DNA of 64,000 nt from Purpureocillium takamizusanense (lineage: Eukaryota > Ascomycota > Sordariomycetes > Hypocreales > Ophiocordycipitaceae): positions 1,798,001 through 1,862,000 of the forward strand of contig NC_063073.1 of the NCBI RefSeq assembly GCF_022605165.1. Reading direction: 5' to 3'. Shown here in pieces: positions 23,127 through 34,102 of this stretch. A program made the position numbers and the translations under genes. Numbering within the stretch: the first letter of the stretch is position 1; every line of letters begins with the position of its first letter. The notes below the pieces were generated by a model that worked only from the letters and a program-made list of their open reading frames with translations, was not told the DNA's origin and made no database searches.

Positions 23127-23148
23127 GCACGTACTACTTCGTACGTGC
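23127..23148. repeat. Inverted repeat GCACGTAC-6-GTACGTGC
   Basis: Perfect 8-bp arms at 23127-23134 and 23141-23148 with spacer TACTTC. Each arm contains CACGTA/TACGTG. Looks like a dimeric binding-site arrangement; no factor is assigned. Confidence 0.65.
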
Positions 23149-26100
23149 AATCAATACTACAGGTAGTATTACAATTGTTTGTGCCTCGGCCAGGCCCACT
23201 GCATGGCTTCGGGTGAGGCCATCGTGGCCCGACGGGGCGTTGCGTTTGAGTCAAGCACAGAGCACCGCTTCGCACTTGACAGCGTGAGAAGGAAACTTCT
23301 CGTCTTGGCGTAGAATCTACCATCAAGGAGCGAGGGCTCAAAGGCCGTGCGTTGTCGTCAATACGTACCTAGCGATCCCGGGGCGGTTTAGCCATCCCCC
23401 CACGCTTAACCTCGCCGTTAAGCAGAGAGAAGCAAGGGGGCGGCAAAGGGACCGGACTCGACCCAGTACCTGCAGAAGCGCCGGGATGTCACCACAGCGT
23501 GACGTTTAGGAAGACGCGGGAATGCGAGCCTTCACCCGAGCTCCCCTCTGCCGATTTTTATTGTCGTCGTCCCATCGCCGACAAAGTGCGAGCCGTCAAC
23601 ACGTGCTTTGTATAGACGATAGAGCATATGCACAGTATGTGCGATGAGGATAACCTTGATAGAGTAGTACGTTAGTAAAAGGGCAAGGGGTCGGGAACGA
23701 ACATTTGGGTCGCGGTTCGCGCGCGACTGCCGATCGGTCTCTGACCGCTCTCCCTCCTCCATTTCTTCTCCTGGAGATGACAATCGTCGGCGAGACATGA
23801 GGAGGTTGAGTCTTGGGTTTGGAGCTTGTGCTGGATATGGCAATGCCTGGTGCCCGGCGCCGTCATGATTGGCACTCTCAAAGAGGGGGGGGGGGCCCGG
23901 CACCAGGTTCCTGGCGAGCCTGGGCTGGGCAAGGCGCGGGGACCAGGATTTCAAGGGCCCAGAGACCCTCCCGGCCCTCCACGAGCGGCCCCCATGACCT
24001 GCATGCATCGGGCCCCCCTCCTTGCTGGGGTGCTGCTAATTTAAAATCCAGGGCCAGCGGCGGGCCTGAGCGTGAGGGCGCCCCCTTTGGTGGTGGTGCA
24101 TAGATGCATGGAGAGGGGGGGGGGGAGGGTTCGGGTGGCTGGGACGGCGGTTGGCCTGCAAGGCAGGCTCTCGACGATTTGACGGTTTGACGGGACGGCG
24201 TGTGGCGTTGGTTCGTGCGCGGGCCGGAGCTGGACTGATGATGATGCGTGAACGTGGCGGTGGTGGTGGAGGAGGAGGAGCAGAAGCTGATGAGGCCCAG
24301 GCGTCTGCCAAAAAAAACGTTGGCCAGTGTTAGCAGCAGCACCAGCAGCAGCAACAGCCAGCCGCCGCGCGCCGCAGCATTGAGTCCTGTTGGCGGAATC
24401 TGGAACGAATCAAGGCTGGAGTCGCCGCGCCTTGCTTGGCCCATGCCCTCCACGACGGCTGTCGTCCTTGATCCACGTCATGTATACTGTATCTGTCTAC
24501 CTTGGGGAGGACAAGGTTTCGGCAGAAGTCAGGGAAGAACCTGGAAGGGGGAGCGGAGGGGGGGCCACAGGAATGAGGGCATCAGCCTTTTCCGCCTCGG
24601 TGCTACCTGAGGGCGCACGAGTTTTCGATCGACAGTGGACTGGCGCCTCTCGAAGCCTCTGCTGGATGGCTGGAAAGGCGTCTTTGATGAGGGTCCCCTG
24701 ATGAGGGCGTTCCATGCGTGGTGGAGGCCATCTCATTCTCATGCCGGACGACTGATGAGTGGAGGTTCCAGGTTCCACTACTAGCAGCCGCGTTACCACC
24801 CACACAGCGCCTGCGCGTGTGGCCTGAAGAGCCAGAGCCAGCACCTCAGTGGAGCATTTGAGAGGTACCTTAGGCACAGTAGGTACCAAGATGTGCGGCA
24901 GTACCGTTGCTGCCGTGGGAGCTACGAGGTGGGTACCTTAGTACTGGATGGAACCTCAATCCTCAAAGTGCGCACCCCTCACGGGGCGGAGACGTCATGG
25001 TGGTGCCGGCGATGTAGGTCACTGCAATGGATGCCCTTCGCTCATTCAGTTGAGCCTTGCCGCCTCTGGTGCTTGTCCGTCAACGTCTGATACACCGGCA
25101 CCGGTAGCCCAGACCACCAGCCCATTGAGTCTGGCAGTAGGATGGAAGCACTTACCATGGATCACCACCACCACCACTAACGTATTGGCGACTGACCATC
25201 TCACGGGAGCTACCACGGCTGTTCTCTCTGTGCTGATGACGGCGGCGTGGTGTCTGGCGCCGCCGTCCCCCCCACCCCCGGTCGCCGTTCTCACTAGCAA
25301 CAGGAACGACTAGCGCTGCAGCTCTTCCAAACCTGAACCCTTAGGTGGCAGCCGGCGCTGCAATTGCCCCCGGCGGCTTGCGCGGGCGCTTGCGGTAGCG
25401 TGTAGGCATGTGTTAGTAGTACCTGCCTTGGTACAGCAGTGGTGCTGGCCGTAATCTAGCAGTACTACGTCGGGCCATGAGGTGGATGGATGGAGGCTGG
25501 CGTGGGCGGATGGCTCGGCTTTCGTTGCGCTGTGGCGACGACATCGACGGGCACCGCAATTTCCAGTCGGGGGTTTTTGGCCGGGCACTAGTTATCATAG
25601 GGGGGACGACGAAGGCCGGGCATCGCTTCTCCCTCAGCCAGCCAGTCAACCTTTTTTTTCTTCTCTCCCACAGACGACGGAACAGCCTTGTTGCTTCGCA
25701 TGGGCACGTAAACTTGCAACTCACCCCAATCCACGACGTCCCTTGTTCTTCCGCCCCGCGCCCGCGACCCGCGCTGGCTGACTGACGTTCCCGATGCCTC
25801 CGATGCCGCTCTGCCGCTGATTTCGGGTCAGCAGCCAGCTCGAGCCTCGTTCGCATCGCCTCGTCCGGGGCGCGCGCACGTTGCGTTGCGTACCCTACCT
25901 CTTTTTTTTTTTTTTTGGCCGGACCGGACGTTTCTGCTAGGTACTACGTACTACGTACACAACGCACCCTCACTGTGCACTCGGGTGCGGGAGACCTTGC
26001 ATGATATCGCACGCCCCTGGCCGACCGTTTTTATTGAAACACCACAAACCGCTCGTGAGCCTGCGCCAACCAGCACCAGCACAGCCGCCGCCGGCCAACC

Positions 26101-27061
26101 AACTACCTACGTACAACGTGTAGTAGTAGCAGATTGTCAACCGACTGCCTGCTGCTGCCGCCACCCCCCCCCTTCCCCCCCCAGCATTGATTGAGCCGGC
26201 CCCAGAGACAGAGGGAAAGCGGTTTCATGTTTCCCGGGCCCCGCCGGCGTAGCAGAAAATCGAGACACAACACGCGCGCAGCAAGCTCTCATCAATCTCG
26301 GGACCCTGTCCTGGCCTCTCTATTCGCGGCAGCCCGCCCTCGTTGCTCCCTCTCCACATTCTGCTGGTGAGTCGGGCTGTTGCAGCACGCATCTCTCTGC
26401 ACCCACGGCCAGCGCGTGCCGCATCGCAGCCGCCCCCCTGTGCGGCGCCGCACGTACGAGGTACATGCGACGTGGATCAGCATCGGAATTTGGCATCGAG
26501 ACAGATCCAGGGTCGCTGTCGACGGAACACACGATTGAGGAGTCCTCGCGCATACCTGGCTGGCCACCTACGCTGGCAGTAAGCACACGCGCGACATCCC
26601 GAGACGCCTCCTCCTCCTCGCCCGCGCCAAGGGTCCGCGACGACAACGACGAAAAGGTCGACTGACGGGGATCATCACGAACCACGACGAGACGACTTGG
26701 AAGACGAAAAGAAAAGACGATTGTTGCCCGGCGGCGCGTGCACCTTGACCTTGGCCGACAGACGAGGTAACCCCCCTCCCCACCCGTTGGCAACTGCACC
26801 GAACCGAACGAACCCTCCATCCCTCCTCCTCCTGGCCTTCCCCCCCTGTCGCCCGCCGCGGCCGCTGCAGCTGCACCACCTTCCCGGCTGCCAGCCTCGC
26901 CCTCCGCGCCGCCGCACAGGCCCCCCCATCCGCGCGCGACGGACAGACAAGCAAGCCCTGACCTGGGCGCCCCACCCCCTCCAGCATCCCACTGCACTGC
27001 AGCCAAGGCCTCTCTGCCGCCCGCCGCTGCGCATAACGCATTCGAGGCGCACACCGGGACC

Positions 27062-30000
27062 ATGTCGCAGCGCGACCCCCGGAGCCGCCAGCGCCTGCGC
27101 AAGGCCCCTCCTAATCATCATCAGCAGTTCCAGCAAGACTTCCAGCAACAAGTGCTGCACGAACACCCACTCCTACTCGACAACAAGAATAGCAAGGCCG
27201 CCGCCGCCGCATCCTCCTCATCCTCCTCCGCCGCCGCCGCCGTGTCCTTGGCCGCCATCCCGGACCCTCGTCCTGCCGCTGCCGAAAGCACCGTTGCCGG
27301 AGACGCAGGCCATGTCCGTTCCTCGTCTCCCGCTTCGCAACCCGCCTCTCCCTCGTCCGTCTCGTCCTTTTCGTACAACTCTCCGCAGCGCTCGACCCCT
27401 CGCCCTCAACCTCGCCCTCACCAACCCGTCGACGACAGTCCCACCGTCGGCCGCCTCATAGCCGTGCCGTCGCTCTCTTCTCTGGGCTCGTTACCACATC
27501 CCGCGTCGCCAAGGTGAGTCGCAATCCCACGCCGCGCCGGCCTGTGCTTGTTGGCCATGGTCCTTTGATTTGATGAGTCCTTTGATTTGATGAGTGGATG
27601 GGTGAACGGGACGGATGGCCTGCCGATGGACCGTGATTCACGAGCGCCTGCCGCCATCACATCTGTCTGTGTCGCCGCAACCCTCTGCCTGCGCTCTGCC
27701 TTCTCCCTCTTGCTGCCCTTGGTCCCTCCCGCCCTTTTGAATACCCCCCCCAGTCCATACTCATCACGGAAATTGTCGCTGGGCCCCATTGTCTGTTCCC
27801 GCCGCCCACGCTGCTCACCTCTCGCGGACCTGCCAGCCAAACTGCCGGTGGTCCGTGTGGAGGTGCCCTGCCAGCAGGGACGCCTTGGACCGTCGTCGCC
27901 GCTACCACCCCCCTGTCGCTGTCGCTGTCGCTGTCGCTGGTGCTGTACGGAGCGCCGAGGACCCTGGTTTCACTTTCGCTCGCCGTCTGTGCCTGCGCAT
28001 GTCACTGTCGTGCGACCTCGACTTGCTAGCCTTCCCTCTTCTGATGCCTCGGGCTGACACGCCGCGCCGTCTCTCCAGATCTCCTCGACCACCGATCCCA
28101 AGCCCATTATCTACAGCGAGCAACGTGGCGCCGTCTCCATCGCGCACGAGTCCTCGACATCCCACATCCCCGTCCAGCCAGGGCCTGCCGTCCCCCATTG
28201 GACAGGGCCTGCCTGAGAGAACGGCGCCTTCACAGGAACCTGTCGGCCAAACGGCTTTCTATAGCGACTCGTCCGCCCCGTCGACGCCAGACGAGGAAAT
28301 ACCAAGGTCCGTTTCGCAAGCCCGAGCTGCTCTTTGCTGCCCCTAGCTGCCCTGGCGTATCCGAGCACGCTTTTCCCCGTCCAAACGAGCCTTCTCACAG
28401 TCTATGCTTCGCAGGTTAACCTTTGCAAACACCACGAATGACACCCGAAGCGTCTCCGACCCCGTAGCCTCCAGACCGACGCCCTCGCAGGGCCGTTCGC
28501 CCCCGAGGGTGCCTAAGCCGCCCATGGCAGCCCCCGTCATGGCGGCCACGGGCGAGGTGCCCAAGGGCACGCCTCGGAATGCCTCCATCGACACCACCAT
28601 TTCTACTGCCTCATCTACCCTGTCGCTGAGTAAGGGCAGCGGCAGTCCGTCAAAGCCAATCGATGTCGCGGGCCTCATCAAGACGGCAGGCAGTCCCGAG
28701 GCCGTCATCGAGCATCTGCTCAAGGAGAAGCAGTCGCAGGCACAGCAAAATTCCCAGTTATGGCGGTTGGTCGACAAGCAACGGGCCATGATCCTTGGGC
28801 TGAATAAGGACCTTGAATCTGCCCTCAAGGACAAGGAGAGATACAGGAAGAAGCTCAAGGAGCTGATGGCCAACCCGGCGGTGATGAAAGCCGCAGGTGG
28901 CCCGCGAGGGGATCCGGAGCCGGAGCCGGAGCCGGAGCCGACAGGTCGTCGTGGCCCGCCTGGCCCGCGCGTCGACGTCGACGTGCCAACCCGCGAGCCC
29001 GACTCGCCGAGCCTCGACTCGGACAGTCAGAAGAATTCTCCTATTGATATCACAATGGCGCCCTATCCCATCACCCCGCCGGCAGATCGGCAGCAGGTGC
29101 CGCATTCCGCCGTGGGCGAGATTCTCGACCCAAGACACATCATGCCCAAGCCACAGGAGCATGCCCTCGACAAGTTCGACCACGAGGCGGAAGAGAGGGC
29201 TGCCGACGAAGAGCGCAAGGAAAGGAAGGAGGAGTCTCTTCGCGAGATACCTTACAACGTCTCGCTGCCTCCATCGCGCAGCCTCCCGAGCGATCCACCG
29301 AGCGTCCCTCCGCCGAAGCCCCCTCTGTCCCCCCCGCTCGTCACCATCATGGAGCCGACGCCCCAGCCTGACGAGGGCCTTGGCAAGTTCCCAGCTCCGC
29401 AACGGAAGGCGCCTCCAGCCCCGTTGCAACTCAGTCAGCAAGCTCGCAAGAGCGCGGCGCCACCTGAGGATGACGACTCCGACTCGGACTACGACGACAT
29501 CTTGGACGTTGGACACGTGGGGCCTGAGCCGCGAGGTCGGCGCCGGACACGCGAGGAGGATGACCGCGAACGGGAAATCATTGCCTTCAGGGAAGAACAG
29601 GAACGGAGCGCTTCCAAGAAGAGCAAATCTAGCCAGGCCAGGCTGTCTGCGGAGACGAGCAGTGCGCCTGATCCCAAAGCCGCCGCCGCTCTCCTTGGCC
29701 AGGCACATGGCGACGTCCCTCCCTCCCTAGACGCGATGCTTCACGTTGACCACAACGCTGAGCTAGCACCCCCTCTCCGAAGCCCCGGTCTCCCGGTCAG
29801 CCCGAGGCCGTTTGGCAACGCCCCAAAGACGGCGGCGTCAGCGGCTTCGCTGTCACCTAGATCCGGAAACTCGGCGACTTTGGGCCCCCCAATGTCACCC
29901 AGACCTCCCCGTCAGGCGATTCCATTGCCGCCCAACACGCCCCTCGTGTCTCCGGCCATGTCAGGGGGCTCGCCGTCCGCTCAAGCCACCAACGCGGGCT

Positions 30001-32594
30001 CGCGCGCGGACGATGCGACAGACGCTGGCGTTTCGGGCAAGGGACGGTCGGCCACGGCCGAGCGTACCAAGATCTTTCGCGGATTGGTTACAGACGAGTT
30101 CCCCGATCTCTTATTGCCGCCGAACGCGCTGCCCTCGATCCAGGTCAAGGTCGCGTCATCTCGCATGAAGCCGTCGCGCGCAAGCCTGATGTCCCTTACG
30201 CAACTAGAAGAGGACCCGGTGTTCACTCTCGCCATCGCCTCTCGGGCGGACGGTGGAGAGCTCTGGCGTGTCGAGAAGGACATCGCGTCTCTGAGCAAGC
30301 TGGACCAGCGACTGAAGCAGTGTCCAGCCGTCACGGCCAAGACGCCAGACCGGTCACTGTTCAGCGGCCACGCCCCGGCAAAATTGGACGCACGACGAGT
30401 GGCGCTAGAGCAGTATCTAGACGAGCTGCTTGACACGCCGCTGGACGCAACGACGGCAGTGGAGCTGTGCAAGTACCTGTCCAGCAACACCCTACCGCCT
30501 AACGCGGATGAGACGGGATCGGCGCTCAGAAGCAGCCCAGAGACTGGCAGCTTCAAGATTGGTACCGACGGCCGCCCGATCCGGAGCGGCTACCTGACCA
30601 AGAAGGGAAAGAATTTCGGCGGGTGGAAAGCCAGGTTCTTCATCATCGAGGGGCCTCACCTCAAATACTATGAGACGCCGGGCGGAGCTCACCTGGGCAC
30701 CATCAAACTGCAGAATGCCCAGATCGGGAAGCAGTCCCAAGCCAGCAACGAGGTGCAGTCGCCGTCGCGGCTTTCAAACGGCGAGGAACTCGACAACCAG
30801 TACCGCCATGCCTTCCTGATCCTAGAGCCGAAGAAGAAGGACTCGCACAGCCACGTTAAGCATGTGCTGTGCGCAGAGAGCGACAAGGAGCGTGACTCAT
30901 GGGTAGACGTCCTGCTGCAGTGGATCGACTACCGAGACCCCGACGACCCCGACGCGAAGAGCTCCAAGGGCGCCTCCAACGCGCATGACCGCCAGGGGTC
31001 CGGACACGAACACTCAAATGGGGCCAAGGCAAAGAAGAACAACCAAGGCCGGCCCAACCATCAGCCCGCGGAATCGGATACGTTGATTGGCGTCCGGTAC
31101 GACACCACGCACGCTGGGGAGACGCCTCAGGGCGTGCCGGGAGGGCCCAGGTCAGCGATGGGGCTCCCCGAGCACTACAGCTCGCACAACCTCGCTGGAG
31201 AGACGATGAGCTCCCAGTCGAACAAGATCATCTCGGCGCCCAAAGACCCGCAGGTCATCTCCGACTCGGCGGCATGGGGCAACAAGCAGGGTCTGTCGAT
31301 CCCGACCAACGACGAGAAGAAGGCTAGGAAGCGAAGCTTCTTTGGTTTTGGCCCCAAGACCCGGTCATCGTCGGACGGCCAGGACTCCCTGTTTGGCGGC
31401 AGCGAGGCCGGCTCGGCGGCGACGCCACCGCAGGCATCGTACCACGGACCTGTCCGTCAAGTCTTCGGGGCGCCGCTGGCTGAGGCGGTCCGATACAACC
31501 CGCCGGTGGACGTCAACGTGCCGCTCCCCTCTGTCGTGTTCCGCTGCATCCAGTACCTGGACCACAAGGACGCCATCCTTGAAGAGGGCATTTTCCGCCT
31601 CAGCGGCTCCAACGTGGTCATCAAGCAACTCCGGGAGCGGTTCAACAACGAAGGCGACATCAACCTGGTGACGGACGAGCACTACCATGACATCCACGCC
31701 GTGGCCTCGCTGCTCAAGCTCTATCTCCGCGAGCTGCCCACCACTATTCTGACGAGAGACCTCCACCTCGACTTCCTGGCAACCACCGAGATCACAGACC
31801 GCAAGGAAAAGATTACGACGCTGGCCGAGCTTGCGCGAAGGTTGCCGCAAGCTAACGCGACCCTGCTCAAATACCTGATTTCATTCCTCATCAAGATCAT
31901 CAACAATGCGGACATGAACAAGATGAATGTGCGCAACGTGGGCATTGTGTTTTCGCCCACGCTGAACATACCCGCACCGGTCTTCGCCATGTTCCTGCAG
32001 AACTACGAGGCCATCTTCGGCGTTGACCCGGAGCACTACGAGCTGCCCTCTCCGATGCCCGAGTCCGACTCACAACATGGGCGAGTCGACGGCCCGCCGC
32101 GCCTTGACCCGCCGGCACGACCATCTACGTCGGGCAGCGCCTCGCCGCACCGCCAGCCGCGCATGGACTCGATGAGGGACCACGCCAGGCAGACGCCGAC
32201 GCCGCCGCTACTGCAGAATTTGCAGACCGCCAGGGGCTCGCCGACGCCGCCTCTGGGGACCGCCCGCTCGCAGTACGACCTGGGTCACAGCATTCAGTAC
32301 AACACGACGTCCAGCGTGTCCTCGCGGCCCGCGTACGAGAGCGTATACGGCGTCCCCGCGGGCTCTGAAGCGTCGGGCTTCCATCCCGCGCCGCGCGCCG
32401 CTCCGGGATACGACCGGCCCATATACCCCAGCGTCAACGACGAGCAAGGGCCAGGCAGCTCGCAGGCTCAGGAGCAGCCCCAAAACGCGAACACGAACGC
32501 GAAGCGACGGGAGAGCTTGGTCTACATGGGCGGCCTAAGCGGCCTCCAACATCATGGATCCAAGAGCCGACTTCGCGAAGAAGCACGGTTTTAA
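27062..32594 (+). CDS. BEM3: BEM3-like Rho GTPase-activating protein (coiled coil, PX, PH, RhoGAP)
   Basis: Polarity regulator: the BEM3 family stimulates GTP hydrolysis by Cdc42/Rho at the cortex and binds phosphoinositides. Exons 27062-27513, 28079-28306 and 28415-32594 give 1619 aa. Domains: a Ser/Pro-rich N-terminus; coiled coil about 322-379 (LWRLVDKQRAMILGLNKDLE); a Pro-rich linker with EPEPEPEPEP; a PX domain about 819-919 (LWRVEKDIASLSKLDQRLKQ); a PH domain about 951-1069 (SGYLTKKGKNFGGWKARFFI to ERDSWVDVLLQWID); a RhoGAP domain about 1246-1436 (VPSVVF-type start LPSVVFRCIQYLD). The catalytic arginine finger is in EEGIFRLSGSN, and NVGIVFSPTL is present. This PX-PH-RhoGAP order is that of BEM3. 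Intron 1 is long (565 nt); intron 2 (28307-28414) has the odd donor GTCCGT. Confidence 0.94.
27561..27594. repeat. Perfect 17-bp tandem duplication in RhoGAP intron 1
   Basis: TCCTTTGATTTGATGAG occurs twice head to tail (27561-27577 and 27578-27594), within the unusually long first intron. Most likely a replication slippage product. Confidence 0.9.
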
Positions 32595-33806
32595 AGCATA
32601 GAGTACACGGAGCACTCCGTTTCGGCTTTTCTGCTTTTTTTAACGACACGACATACCCGTTGGTTCGGGAAAGAAGCGATGATACCACTGTTTCTGCTGC
32701 ATTTCCTTTCTTTCTATTCCTCCACGTCTGCGACACACTACACGACTAAATTACGGCGGGCATCCGGCGCTCCTGGGGAGGGCGAGCAGCCCAGAGATGA
32801 CTGATTTGGTTTTGTTTGGGTCGTTGGATAACGACCTTGCTTGGATCTGGCGTTTGTCGCTCATGGCTCGCTCCGGATTGCTCGGACATCATTACGGATA
32901 GCCAGGCACACATGCACCCTTGCGAGATGCTGCTGACAGCACGGGAACGGGAAAGTTTGGAGACGCTTTTGCGAATCTGTATACCAGGCTCGTCTCGGCG
33001 GCCACAAGTTGGTAATACCCAAGTTGGTCTTGCGTCGTTTTTGTTTTTCTTGTTGCCTTCTCCTCCTTCTTTGCGTTCTCTCGCTTCATGCCGCCGTTTG
33101 GTACGGGGTAACCAAGGTCGGATGGTTTCGATGACGTGTGGTCTCGGGGAATGGATCTGGGGCAGAGCGCTAGGTTGCTAGCACTTACTTTCGCACAGGG
33201 ACAGAGAGGGACGCAGGCCAAGAGATCTCAGACAGAGAGACAGATAAAGCGAGGCGTTGTGAGATTCGTTTATTTAATGCGTGAGCGAGGTTTCGGGTGC
33301 GGCGGCGCTTGACCGGCTGGCTGGCTGCTAACCTGACATTGTTGCTCCTTCTCTACTATAACGAACACGGGGAATTGAAAGACGGACAGCCCCAATGGGT
33401 TGGTAGATGAGACTTTTTCTTTTCTCTTGCCCTTGTGACCTCATCCCCCTAATGGCGTAGGGGGATGACACTAGTAGACATTGCTTGTTGTCGTGGTGCT
33501 ACGTAGTGGTGATTTGAGACGCTGCTGTGGCTGCACGACTACCCACCCCGGCCCTCACGAGACATGCCATGACGTTGGTTCAAAGGAGCTGGCTGGGCTT
33601 CTCGAGGCGTGCGTAGATGGGATTTCCTAGTGGTATCATTCGTTGGGTAGGTAGGTACATGTGACAGGCGGCAGCAACAACAAAAACCCCAGAGAAAGGC
33701 GGCTTGCATGTGCGCGCATAGATGTATTGTACAGGAAGAAGAAGGAGAGAGAGACAGAAACAAGAAAGCCCCCAAGTCCAAAACGCTGAAACCCGCGCGC
33801 CTCTCT

Positions 33807-33836
33807 AGTCAGTCAGTCAGTCAGTCAGTCAGTCAG
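33807..33836. repeat. (AGTC)n microsatellite
   Basis: About 7.5 perfect tetranucleotide units. Confidence 0.92.
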
Positions 33837-33943
33837 CCCCCGTTACCCAGCCAGGCAGCCTGCCAGGCAGCCCTCGCGCCGCCGGTAATATCAAAAACAA
33901 ACGCCGATGATGATTGATTCCCCTCGTAACACCAGTCGCAATG

Positions 33944-33972
33944 GCGTGCGTGCGTGCGTGCGTGCGTGCGTG
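33944..33972. repeat. (GCGT)n microsatellite
   Basis: About seven GCGT units, some 130 bp beyond the stop of the Zn2Cys6 gene and probably in its 3' UTR. Confidence 0.9.
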
Positions 33973-34102
33973 GGAGGAGAGGGGGCCCCTAATGAGGGAC
34001 GGGATGTCGCGTCCTCTCGGTAGAGTCCCCGGAGAGAGAGAGGGAGAGGAGAAGAGGGAGAAGTGTCAAGGTAGAAACCGGGTTCACGACGCCAGCGCGG
34101 GG

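Larger units (their letters stand above)
17692..27061. other. 9.4-kb gene-free, repeat-speckled intergenic region
   Basis: No frame here shows a domain, a plausible codon pattern or a coherent exon set. The region holds dinucleotide and trinucleotide runs (listed separately), short homopolymers (A-tract near 22418-22431, T-tract near 25903-25917), G/C-homopolymer patches near 20778 and 23884, and many GTAC/TAC-TAG palindromes. The right part (about 26,750-27,061) is pyrimidine-rich and likely the 5' UTR/promoter of the RhoGAP gene. A non-coding RNA or decayed genes cannot be excluded. Confidence 0.55.
32595..34102. other. Convergent 3' spacer
   Basis: 1.5 kb between the stops of the RhoGAP gene and the Zn2Cys6 gene. 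Contains an (AGTC)n run at 33807-33836 and a (GCGT)n run at 33944-33972. No coding frame is supported. Confidence 0.5.

Noticed and set aside
26320..27102. 260-codon minus-strand frame upstream of the RhoGAP gene
   Set aside because: It overlaps the RhoGAP start and competing frames on both strands, is Arg/Gly/Ala-rich, and has no family match.
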